In this document: piece by piece, positions 1-5,254 of the stretch
Layout of the letters: each line of letters starts with the position of its first letter
Position numbering within the stretch: position 1 is the stretch's first letter
NCBI GenBank assembly: GCA_945952575.1
Contig: CAMFIY010000222.1
Location: 1-5,254 of the forward strand
From: an uncultured Leucobacter sp.
Lineage (GTDB): Bacteria; Actinomycetota; Actinomycetes; Actinomycetales; Microbacteriaceae
DNA length: 5,254 nt
Direction: 5' to 3'
Notes under the pieces: model-generated
Databases searched by the model: none
Told to the model about the DNA's origin: nothing
The model's input: only the letters and a program-made list of their open reading frames with translations
Position numbers and translations under genes: made by a program

Positions 1-2539
1 ACTCGGAGGCAGTCGAGTTGATGCCGTCGAGGTCGATCGTGCTGATCTCCGCGGTATCCAGGTGCGTGGCGAGCAGCACCCGCTCGAGCTCATGCGAGAC
101 ATCGTCCACGTACGCATCGAAATCGAGCCGGCTCGGGGGCACTCGACCCTCGAGGTAGTCGATCATGCCCGTCCGGAGCGCCTCGTCGTCGCACTCGACC
201 ACATGGATCGTGTCATCCGGAAGCGCGTCGGCCACCGAGGCGAACGCGGTCGAGACGATCGGCAGCCCGCAGAGCGCCGCCTCGAGCAGGACCATGGGCT
301 GTCCCTCATAGTTGCTCGAGAGCACGAAGCAGTCGGCGGCGACGAGCAGCGCGACCGGCAGTCGTCTGCGGCCGGCCAGGAACGCGGCGCCTTCGAGCCC
401 GGCCTCGGCGATCTGCTCGCGAAGCGTCGCCTCCAGTGGGCCGCCGCCCACGATGAGTAGGCGAGCAGCGGGATCCTGAGCGTGAACTCTGGCAAAAGCC
501 CTGATCAGACGCGCATGATTCTTTTCGGGGGAGAGGCGGCCAACTGAGATGAACCACTTCGTCTCGTGCTGCGGGTCTCCGAGCTCGCGCATCCAAGCCG
601 GCATCTCCTCGTCCGGTTCGAGCAGGTCGAAGACATTGAGGTCGTCGCTCGGGATCGCGGAGGGGGAGGGGAAGTTCCGCACGGTCGAGAAGCGTCCGGG
701 GGGCGCATAGTCGGCGAGCTTCTCCCGATTCACCGCGGTGAGCCGAGGGGAGACGGAGACCAGTCGATCGTAGCCGCGGTACAGGTTGAAGACGAGGCCC
801 AGACCGCGCTCCATGGGCCGCCGGCCGCCGACGGTGCGCATCCGATCCGACGCCATCTCGTTGTGCAGCCAGATGGCGCGAGGCGCGTCGGGGGACTGCA
901 GCAGCAGGTTCGCCCAGAACGGGCTGTATCCGCTGAAGTCCGCGACCCAGTCGAAGTGCGCGGATCCGAGCACTCGATCCCACTCGTCCCGCCACAGCTT
1001 GCTGTGCCAGCGCGCATCGCCCGGGAGGAGCGGGGGGGACTCGGCCAGGTCTTGCAGGCGGCGGCGCAATTGCAGCACCTTGGAGCCGTTCATGCCGCCG
1101 ATCCGCATGACCTGCCGGACCCGCGGATCGATCTGCGCCTGGTTGGCTCGCGTGTCCTCGGACTTGAAATAGGGGATGAGCGCGGTCACGTCGTAGCGAT
1201 CGTGATCGATGCGGCGGAGAAGGTTGAGCGCCGAGCTCGTGATGCCGTTCGACTTCATGCCGCCGAGGAACAGCAGCAGGCGTCTGCGGCCGTCCCGTGC
1301 AGTGCGGCGGACGCGGTAGCCGTCTCGCACGCCGCGGAAGACGATGTCGACCACGCGCCGCGTCGACTCGCCGTCCTCGAAGGGGGTGTAGCGGTCGGCC
1401 CAGTCGCGATAGCGCGGATGGGGGAGCGCTTCATCCTCCATCAACGAGCGCAGCGCGGCGATCGTGCCTTCGGGGTCCGACGTCACCGGACCCGGGAGCT
1501 CGTCGAGCGGCATGTAGGTTCCGCGCGTGTCCGAGTAGTCGTCGGCGTCCGGCGTGAAGAAGGCGATCGGGCGGCCGGTTGCGAGGAAATCGAAGAAGAT
1601 GGAGGAGTAGTCGGTGATGAGCGCACTCGCGGCGCCGAGCAGGACGTTCGTCGGGATCGTGTTCGGAACCAGTGAGCGCTGCAGCTCGGGTCGCTCGTTC
1701 GCGTGCGCGTGCACGATCTGATGGGTCTTGAGCAGCAGCACCGCATCGCCGGGGAGCGCGGCCTGCATGCGGCTCACCTGCTGCACCAGGGCGTCCAGGT
1801 CTGCCTCAGGCGCGGCGAACGAACCGCCTCGCCAAGTGGGGGCGAACAGGACGATTCGCTTCTCGCCGAGCTCGATGCCCGCCTGCGAGATCCTCGCCCG
1901 CACTTCGGCCTCCTGGTCGGGATCGAGGATCTGCCGATCGATCCTCGGGTAGCCCTCCTCGATCAGCTCGCCCTGATAGACGTTCGTCAAGCGGTACGAC
2001 TGCTCGTACATCGTCTCGGCCATGAAGGGGTTCGCCGCCAGCAGATAGTCGGCGGCGAGGAAATTGCGCAGCGTGTTCGCGGACTGATGCGCCCCGTCGG
2101 GCATGTCGAAGCCCATCTGCTTCAGGGGAGTGCCGTGCCAGGTGTTGAGGTAGACCTGGCCGTCCCGCTTGCCGAAGGCCGGCGGGAAGGTCGCGTTGTT
2201 GACCAGGAAACCGGAGGTGGAGAGGGCCTCCCAGTACGCGCCGCCGCCGCGCCGCACGAAGCTGACGCGAGGATGGCGGGCGAACTCGGCCTGGAAGCCG
2301 TTGATCGAGGCCTGGTCGGCGATGGCCCAGACGTGGCGCAGATGCGCGAAGTCCGGATGATCCAGGAGATAGCGGAAGATCGCCTCGGGGTTGCAGAGCA
2401 CTCCGTTGCCCGAGAACGATTCGTAGAGGACGACGTCCGTGCGAATGGGGCGGTGCCTCTGGCGCGCGATCCGCTCGGCGCCGACCGCCTTCAGGGCGCG
2501 ACGAGCGTACTTTCCGACCTGTTTGGGAGTGATTCGCAC
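1..2539 (-). CDS. TagF-like CDP-glycerol glycerophosphotransferase fused to a GT4 glycosyltransferase (3' end outside window)
   Basis: The frame stays open from a GTG at 2539 to the left edge: 846 codons and no stop, so the C-terminus is missing. Residues about 35-400 form a TagF-like domain. Visible motifs are LYESFSGNG (38-46), NTWHGTPLK (132-140, with the family's catalytic-type His135), APTWR (233-237), LLLKTH (268-273) and LITDYSSIFFDF (307-318), the donor-phosphate loop. Residues about 422-830 are a GT-B fold of family GT4: a Gly-rich N-terminal loop GGMKSNG (426-432), GRLSPEKN (667-674), LLIVGGGP (694-701), and an EX7E pair, Glu745 and Glu753. In known TagF enzymes the first domain polymerises glycerol-phosphate from CDP-glycerol into wall teichoic acid at the inner membrane face. 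I infer that the second domain adds a sugar to the same or a related polymer. No signal peptide or membrane helix is seen. The GTG at 2539 is the only ATG, GTG or TTG in frame between the upstream TGA and the first motif. Polyol and sugar specificity cannot be read from sequence. Confidence 0.93.
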   Translation of the reverse strand, partial: MRITPKQVGKYARRALKAVGAERIARQRHRPIRTDVVLYESFSGNGVLCNPEAIFRYLLDHPDFAHLRHVWAIADQASINGFQAEFARHPRVSFVRRGGGAYWEALSTSGFLVNNATFPPAFGKRDGQVYLNTWHGTPLKQMGFDMPDGAHQSANTLRNFLAADYLLAANPFMAETMYEQSYRLTNVYQGELIEEGYPRIDRQILDPDQEAEVRARISQAGIELGEKRIVLFAPTWRGGSFAAPEADLDALVQQVSRMQAALPGDAVLLLKTHQIVHAHANERPELQRSLVPNTIPTNVLLGAASALITDYSSIFFDFLATGRPIAFFTPDADDYSDTRGTYMPLDELPGPVTSDPEGTIAALRSLMEDEALPHPRYRDWADRYTPFEDGESTRRVVDIVFRGVRDGYRVRRTARDGRRRLLLFLGGMKSNGITSSALNLLRRIDHDRYDVTALIPYFKSEDTRANQAQIDPRVRQVMRIGGMNGSKVLQLRRRLQDLAESPPLLPGDARWHSKLWRDEWDRVLGSAHFDWVADFSGYSPFWANLLLQSPDAPRAIWLHNEMASDRMRTVGGRRPMERGLGLVFNLYRGYDRLVSVSPRLTAVNREKLADYAPPGRFSTVRNFPSPSAIPSDDLNVFDLLEPDEEMPAWMRELGDPQHETKWFISVGRLSPEKNHARLIRAFARVHAQDPAARLLIVGGGPLEATLREQIAEAGLEGAAFLAGRRRLPVALLVAADCFVLSSNYEGQPMVLLEAALCGLPIVSTAFASVADALPDDTIHVVECDDEALRTGMIDYLEGRVPPSRLDFDAYVDDVSHELERVLLATHLDTAEISTIDLDGINSTASE

Positions 2540-2551
2540 ACAGCGATTATT
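2539..2551 (-). promoter_or_regulatory. Candidate -10 element for a leaderless TagF-GT4 transcript
   Basis: On the minus strand the hexamer AATAAT (2551-2546) matches TATAAT at five of six bases. The usual 7-nt step places transcription start on the G of the GTG codon at 2539, which would give a leaderless message. Leaderless genes are common in actinobacteria. No Shine-Dalgarno lies at normal distance: the nearest purine run, AAGGAAG (2575-2569), is 29 nt from the GTG with no in-frame start nearer to it. No good -35 is visible at 16-18 nt, so this is tentative. Confidence 0.35.
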
Positions 2552-2828
2552 GCGTAGCGCGCCCGAGTCTTCCTTTGAAGACGCGCAATGGATGCTGAGC
2601 TGTGAGCGAGTTGTGATCTTTCGCCGCGTGACCGTCGAGAGCGCTTCACCGGACGCGCTTCGGAGGCGTTTCGTCGATCATGGTGGCGGGTGGCGACTCG
2701 CCGAAAGGGAGGTGCGCTCGAGATCCATACTGACATAATAGAGATTATCCACGCGAGGGAATATGGCAGACAGCGACTTTCGCACCTTGCGCCCGGTCGA
2801 TCAAGGAATACTCCCGATCCCTGCCGAC
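2540..2828. other. Non-coding gap between the GNAT gene and the TagF-GT4 gene
   Basis: This 289-bp stretch is AT-richer in patches than its neighbours (around 2726-2765 and 2541-2580). It carries no ORF with recognisable family features: the open frames crossing it on both strands are low-complexity and run into the flanking genes. I see no Rho-independent terminator after the GNAT stop. The stretch most likely holds the promoter of the TagF-GT4 gene, so that gene is probably transcribed separately from the upstream genes. Confidence 0.6.
2735..2749 (-). promoter_or_regulatory. AT-rich inverted repeat with -10-like hexamers
   Basis: ATAAT (2735-2739) and ATTAT (2744-2748) form a perfect 5-bp inverted repeat around AGAG. 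Read on the minus strand it gives GATAAT (2749-2744) and TATTAT (2740-2735), each five of six to the -10 consensus. A transcript starting just downstream would have a leader of about 190 nt before the TagF-GT4 GTG. The repeat could instead be a small operator. No convincing -35 partner is seen, and -10-like hexamers also occur on the plus strand, so direction is uncertain. Confidence 0.3.
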
Positions 2829-3383
2829 TCAGATCGGCCAACCGGGTTTCGGATCTCGGTCGTCACCACGACGAAGCGTCGCCGTCCAGGAGATCACCGC
2901 GCGCCCGTGCCGATCCAGCACCAATCCTGGTGCGGCGCCGGTGAAGCTGAATCCGCACCGCTCGGCCACGCGCATCGACGCGACATTGCCCAGAACGCAT
3001 TCCCAGAGGATCTCGGCGCGTTCGGTTCTCGCGAACACCTCGTCGGCCACGGCGTCGACGACTTCTGACATAATCCTTCGCCCCCGGTGCGGAGCACCCA
3101 GCCAGAAACCGATCATGCCGCTGCGCAGGCGCATGCCGATGACTCCGAGTAGCGGCTCACCGGGAGAATCTCGAATCGCCCACGTCCATTCGTCACCGGT
3201 CGCCCAACCCTGCGGCACGAACTCCCCCACGAACGACTCGGCGTGATGCCGCTCGTACGGCCACGGCGTCGACATATACCGTTCGAACAGCGGTTCCCCG
3301 CAGAACGCGGCGATGTCGTCGACGTCCGGGTGGCCGGGCTGATCGAGGACCAGCCGAACGGTGCGGATGCTGAACGGATCCAT
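2829..3383 (-). CDS. GNAT-family N-acetyltransferase, RimJ/RimL-like
   Basis: A complete 184-residue protein, the usual length for single-domain GNAT enzymes that move acetyl from acetyl-CoA to an amine. The N-terminus (IRTVRLVLDQP, 6-16) is the typical first strand of the RimJ/RimL group and supports the ATG at 3383. The central strands (WTWAIRD, 66-72; LLGVIGMRL, 78-86) lead to the acetyl-CoA loop GFWLGAPHRGRRIM (92-105). The C-terminal part has the hallmark N-x2-S-x2-V-x3-CGF pattern (Asn133, Ser136, Val139, Cys143-Phe145). In the pyrophosphate loop the second conserved Gly of Q/R-x-x-G-x-G/A is Arg103. This could weaken cofactor binding or be a tolerated variant. No strong ribosome-binding site is seen before the ATG. 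The substrate (ribosomal protein N-terminus, antibiotic or small amine) cannot be told. The gene follows the PAP2 gene by 38 nt and may share its transcript. Confidence 0.88.
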   Translation of the reverse strand: MDPFSIRTVRLVLDQPGHPDVDDIAAFCGEPLFERYMSTPWPYERHHAESFVGEFVPQGWATGDEWTWAIRDSPGEPLLGVIGMRLRSGMIGFWLGAPHRGRRIMSEVVDAVADEVFARTERAEILWECVLGNVASMRVAERCGFSFTGAAPGLVLDRHGRAVISWTATLRRGDDRDPKPGWPI

Positions 3384-3406
3384 GCGCTCAGGCTATCGCG
3401 GTGGGC

Positions 3407-3423
3407 AGCGCGGCTTCCGCGCT
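3407..3423 (-). terminator. GC-rich hairpin after the PAP2 gene
   Basis: AGCGCGG (3407-3413) and CCGCGCT (3417-3423) are perfect 7-bp complements around a 3-nt loop. On the minus strand the stem begins within the PAP2 stop codon and lies just before the GNAT start. There is no T-tract, so it is not a classic intrinsic terminator. It may attenuate, slow mRNA decay, or be chance in GC-rich DNA. Confidence 0.3.
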
Positions 3424-4219
3424 ATCTCCCCAGCGTCATCGCCGCACGCGCGACGAGTGTCCCCGAGCCGCACAGAGCGAGCTGTGCACCGCCGAGCAGC
3501 AGGGAGTCGATGCTCTGCGCATTCGCGATGGCGACGACCACGAGCCCGCCGATGATGAGCGCGGACCCGGTCAGCGTCAGCACCGCGCCGAGGAATCGAT
3601 CCAGACCGCTCGCGAAGGCGCCGGGAATCCGAACCCTCGCGCGGAACGGTGGCCGAAGCACTGCCGCGAGGGCGAAGGCGAGCACGCAGAGCGCCTGGCC
3701 TCCGAGAACGTCGCTCGGGCGGTGCCAGCTGTAGGCGAGCAGCTGCCAGGAGGCGATGGCGAGCAGTACAGCGCTCATGACGGCCACTGCTCCCCTGAAG
3801 CCGGCCGGCAGCGCCCAGATCATGCCGGTCGCGAGTACCGCGAGTACCGTCATATGCCCGCTGGGAAAGGTGTTGATCGCGTCGAGATCGCCGAAAGACG
3901 CGCGTTCGAGCCAATGCTGCTTCAGCAGCTGGGAGGCGACGATCGCGATAGTACTGAACAGGAGGATCCAGACCGCCCGCACGAAGCCGCGCAGGATCCA
4001 GGCGACGATGCCGATCGCGACGAGCGCGATGACCAGATTCTGCGGGGTGACGAGGACCAGCGGGAATCCGGCGTCGGGATTGTAGTCCGAGGCGTGCAAT
4101 ACGGAGTTCTCGGCCGACTGGCCGGTGCCGCTGCGCACCGCGAAAAGGTATGACCCAGCTCCAACGAGCAGCGCAAATATCGCGTAGACCAGGGCTTTTC
4201 CCCGTCCGACTGCGTTCAC
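3422..4219 (-). CDS. PAP2-superfamily integral membrane phosphatase
   Basis: A complete 265-residue protein with about eight hydrophobic segments (roughly residues 9-28, 54-76, 83-99, 124-138, 142-163, 172-188, 208-232, 238-258). The PAP2 core is clear: PSGH (119-122) with acid/base His122, and H-R-P-S-D-V-L-G-G from His166, where His166 would be the phosphorylated nucleophile and Asp170 its partner. The family hydrolyses phosphate from lipid phosphates or polyprenyl pyrophosphates in the membrane. Two signatures are degenerate: the first motif reads K100-x5-R106-A rather than K-x6-R-P, and the Ser-Arg expected just before His166 is absent (Gln159-Leu160 in those places). Activity is therefore likely but not assured. 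The start is a GTG with a strong GGGGGAG ribosome-binding site 6 nt upstream. Proximity to the TagF-GT4 gene hints at wall polymer or undecaprenyl carrier metabolism, which is inference only. The last 75 residues form two extra helices beyond the core. Confidence 0.88.
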   Translation of the reverse strand: MNAVGRGKALVYAIFALLVGAGSYLFAVRSGTGQSAENSVLHASDYNPDAGFPLVLVTPQNLVIALVAIGIVAWILRGFVRAVWILLFSTIAIVASQLLKQHWLERASFGDLDAINTFPSGHMTVLAVLATGMIWALPAGFRGAVAVMSAVLLAIASWQLLAYSWHRPSDVLGGQALCVLAFALAAVLRPPFRARVRIPGAFASGLDRFLGAVLTLTGSALIIGGLVVVAIANAQSIDSLLLGGAQLALCGSGTLVARAAMTLGR

Positions 4220-4225
4220 GCTCGA

Positions 4226-4232
4226 CTCCCCC
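4226..4232 (-). promoter_or_regulatory. Ribosome-binding site of the PAP2 gene
   Basis: GGGGGAG on the minus strand, separated by 6 nt from the GTG at 4219. It settles the choice of this GTG as start. Confidence 0.75.
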
Positions 4233-4238
4233 GGATCC

Positions 4239-4316
4239 CTGACGGCCGCACCGCGCAGCCCATCGGCACCGAGCTTAGCGGCGCAGCCTATCCGTTCCCC
4301 GAACGCGCGCCGTCAG
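4239..4316. repeat. Distant 8-bp inverted repeat flanking the PAP2/RNA-methyltransferase gap
   Basis: CTGACGGC (4239-4246) and GCCGTCAG (4309-4316) are perfect inverted copies. The right copy overlaps the stop codon of the methyltransferase gene. Inside lie a weak hairpin (GCGCCG/CGGTGC around a 7-nt loop, one G-U pair) and an imperfect 12-bp direct repeat (4253-4264 and 4281-4292, one mismatch). No T-tract follows, so a role in termination is only possible. Confidence 0.3.
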
Positions 4317-5140
4317 TCGCGACGGGTCGCCCGATCCGCGGCCCGGACCGCCCACAGCGCGACCGCGGCGGCCGTGGCGACGTTCAGCGAGTCGACTCCG
4401 TGATCCATCGGAATCGTCACGCATCGTGTCGCCGACGCGAGCGCCCTCCGAGTGAGCCCCTCTCCCTCGGTGCCGAAGAGCAGCGCGAGCCGATCTGGCA
4501 TATCTGAGACGAAATCCGCCAGGTCCTCGGCGTCCTCGCGCAACGCGAATGCGGCGAGTTCGTAGCCGGCGTCCCGGATCATCGGCCCCGCGACCGGCCA
4601 CTCGGGCAGACGAGCCCACGGAACCTGGAGCACGGCTCCCATACTGACGCGAACCGCTCGACGGTAGAGCGGATCCGCGCACGCGGGCGTGAGCAGCACG
4701 CCGTCCGCGCCGAGCGCCGCGATGGAGCGGAAGATCGCGCCGACGTTCGTGTGGTCCGCCAGATCCTCGAGCACGACCAATCGACGCGACTCGCGCAGCA
4801 GCGCCAGAGGATCCCGCGCGAGCGGACGGTGCATCGAGGCGAGCGCGCCTCGATGCAGGTGGAAACCGGTGAGACCGGCGAGCTGCGCGGAGTCGCCGAC
4901 GTAGACGGGCACCTCCGGATGATCCACCAGCAACGGCTCGATGCGCGGGATCCACTCCTCGAGCAGCAGGACGGATCGCGGCCGGTGCCCGGCGCGCAGG
5001 GCGCGTTCGATCACCTTCGGCGACTCCGCCAGGTAGAGGCCCTCCGCCGGCTCGCGCACCCGTCGCAACTCGACGTCCGTGAGCTGCGTGTAGTCGGCGA
5101 GCTCCGGAGCGCCCGCATCGTCGATCCGGCGGATCCTCAC
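4313..5140 (-). CDS. SpoU/TrmH-family RNA 2'-O-methyltransferase
   Basis: A complete 275-residue protein of the SPOUT superfamily, which methylates a ribose 2'-OH in tRNA or rRNA using S-adenosylmethionine and a deep trefoil knot. Residues about 12-105 form the N-terminal substrate-binding region. The catalytic domain has all three motifs. Motif 1 is NVGAIFRSIAALG (132-144), with Asn132 and catalytic Arg138. Motif 2 is LLFGTEGEGL (220-229), with Glu225. Motif 3 is IPMDHGVDSLNVATAAAVAL (243-262), with Ser251 and Asn253. DPLYRRAVRVSMGAVLQVP (156-174) is also typical. No key residue is missing, so it should be active. The target nucleotide cannot be assigned, as close relatives are named only as TrmH-family enzymes. 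The GTG start at 5140 has GGGGGAG 5 nt upstream and overlaps the stop of the preceding gene in a GTGA, which suggests translational coupling. Confidence 0.93.
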   Translation of the reverse strand: MRIRRIDDAGAPELADYTQLTDVELRRVREPAEGLYLAESPKVIERALRAGHRPRSVLLLEEWIPRIEPLLVDHPEVPVYVGDSAQLAGLTGFHLHRGALASMHRPLARDPLALLRESRRLVVLEDLADHTNVGAIFRSIAALGADGVLLTPACADPLYRRAVRVSMGAVLQVPWARLPEWPVAGPMIRDAGYELAAFALREDAEDLADFVSDMPDRLALLFGTEGEGLTRRALASATRCVTIPMDHGVDSLNVATAAAVALWAVRAADRATRRD

Positions 5141-5208
5141 ACCCGCTCCCCCGTGCTCAGGAACCGCGCGATCTCCGCGACCGCGTCCTCCACCGCCTCG
5201 TAGTGCAC
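5137..5208 (-). CDS. C-terminal end of an unidentified protein, cut by adapter sequence
   Basis: In the frame ending at the TGA (5139-5137) there are 23 codons of plausible coding sequence up to the point where adapter begins. The peptide starts VHYEAVEDAVAEIARFL and ends STGERV; it looks like an amphipathic terminal helix and is not diagnostic of a family. The stop overlaps the next gene's start by 4 nt, and the GGGGGAG site of that gene lies inside this coding tail. This is the arrangement of a co-transcribed pair. The 5' part is missing because the true sequence ends at 5208. The open frame continues without a stop through the adapter to the window edge, but that part is artificial. Confidence 0.6.
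   Translation of the reverse strand: MHYEAVEDAVAEIARFLSTGERV
5146..5152 (-). promoter_or_regulatory. Ribosome-binding site of the RNA methyltransferase gene
   Basis: GGGGGAG on the minus strand, 5 nt before the GTG at 5140. It sits inside the coding tail of the upstream gene and supports this start. Confidence 0.75.
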
Positions 5209-5254
5209 CTGTCTCTTATACACATCTGACGCTGCCGACGATCTTACGCGTGTA
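5209..5254. other. Nextera transposase adapter and i5 index read-through (not genomic)
   Basis: CTGTCTCTTATACACATCT (5209-5227) is the 19-bp Tn5 mosaic end used in Nextera libraries. GACGCTGCCGACGA (5228-5241) completes the read-1 side adapter. TCTTACGC (5242-5249) sits exactly where the 8-nt i5 index belongs; its reverse complement, GCGTAAGA, matches the index I know as S517. GTGTA (5250-5254) begins the i5 flow-cell oligonucleotide. Order and spacing agree fully with a read running past the end of a short insert, so this is untrimmed library sequence at a contig end, not a transposon. Confidence 0.98.

Noticed and set aside
306..995. Minus-strand open frame of 229 codons
   Set aside because: It is in a different frame from the GT4 domain, is Arg/Ala/Pro-rich and has no recognisable motif.
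62..1675. Long plus-strand open frames (including one of 369 codons) opposite the GT4 domain
   Set aside because: They are Arg/Ala/Val-rich shadows of the minus-strand gene, which shows clear TagF and GT4 motifs throughout.
1703..2557. Plus-strand open frame of 284 codons
   Set aside because: It lies opposite the TagF domain, whose motifs are unmistakable; this frame shows none.
2439..2738. Plus-strand open frame of 99 codons across the gap
   Set aside because: It starts inside the TagF gene in antisense, with no recognisable protein features.
2491..2841. Minus-strand open frame of 116 codons spanning the gap before the TagF-GT4 gene
   Set aside because: It overlaps both flanking genes in other frames, is Arg/Ser-rich and has no family features.
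2763..3068. Plus-strand open frame of 101 codons after an AT-rich patch, with a GAGGGA run before its ATG
   Set aside because: The spacing from GAGGGA to ATG is too short, and most of it is antisense to the well-supported GNAT gene.
3831..3848. Exact 9-bp tandem duplication (GCGAGTACC twice)
   Set aside because: It encodes two VLA units in a PAP2 membrane helix; in-frame and harmless, probably chance or slippage.
3401..4153. Plus-strand open frame of 250 codons opposite the PAP2 gene
   Set aside because: Highly charged and low-complexity, the antisense image of a membrane protein gene that carries PAP2 motifs.
4262..4290. Weak hairpin as an intrinsic terminator after the methyltransferase gene
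   Set aside because: Six pairs including a G-U, with no T-tract; too weak to call.
4275..4955. Minus-strand open frame of 226 codons inside the RNA methyltransferase gene
   Set aside because: Arg/Gly-rich alternative frame; the methyltransferase frame holds all three SpoU motifs.
5209..5227. Tn5-type mosaic end as evidence of a mobile element
   Set aside because: It is followed by library adapter and index sequence, so it derives from library preparation.

Overview
The window comes from a high-GC Gram-positive bacterium, most likely an actinobacterium of the Microbacteriaceae/Micrococcales type. The reasons are GC-rich codons with G or C at most third positions, frequent GTG starts, a possible leaderless start, and a TagF-like polymerase fused to a family 4 glycosyltransferase. 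The taxonomic placement is inference. Every gene I can support lies on the minus strand, so transcription runs from right to left.

Layout in the direction of transcription. Positions 5254-5209 are not genomic: they are the Nextera transposase adapter followed by a sample index. Positions 5208-5137 hold the last 23 codons of an unidentified gene. Its TGA overlaps by 4 nt the GTG start of a SpoU/TrmH-type RNA 2'-O-methyltransferase (5140-4313). After a short gap (4312-4220) comes an eight-helix PAP2-superfamily membrane phosphatase (4219-3422). A 38-nt gap with a perfect GC-rich hairpin leads to a RimJ/RimL-like GNAT acetyltransferase (3383-2829). An AT-richer non-coding stretch (2828-2540) carries promoter-like sequence. 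It is followed by a very long gene that runs from a GTG at 2539 off the left edge. That gene has at least 846 codons, with an N-terminal CDP-glycerol glycerophosphotransferase (TagF-like) domain and a C-terminal GT4 glycosyltransferase domain.

How they may work together. The long gene is a cell-surface polymer enzyme: one domain should transfer polyol-phosphate from a CDP-activated donor, the other a sugar. The PAP2 protein could act on lipid phosphates or polyprenyl pyrophosphates at the same membrane, but this link rests on proximity only. The RNA methyltransferase and the upstream fragment look like a separate, translationally coupled housekeeping pair. The acetyltransferase substrate cannot be told from sequence.

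I found no RNA gene, CRISPR array, insertion sequence, origin or convincing new system. The two most useful points are the TagF-GT4 fusion and the adapter read-through at the right end, which must not be annotated as biology.
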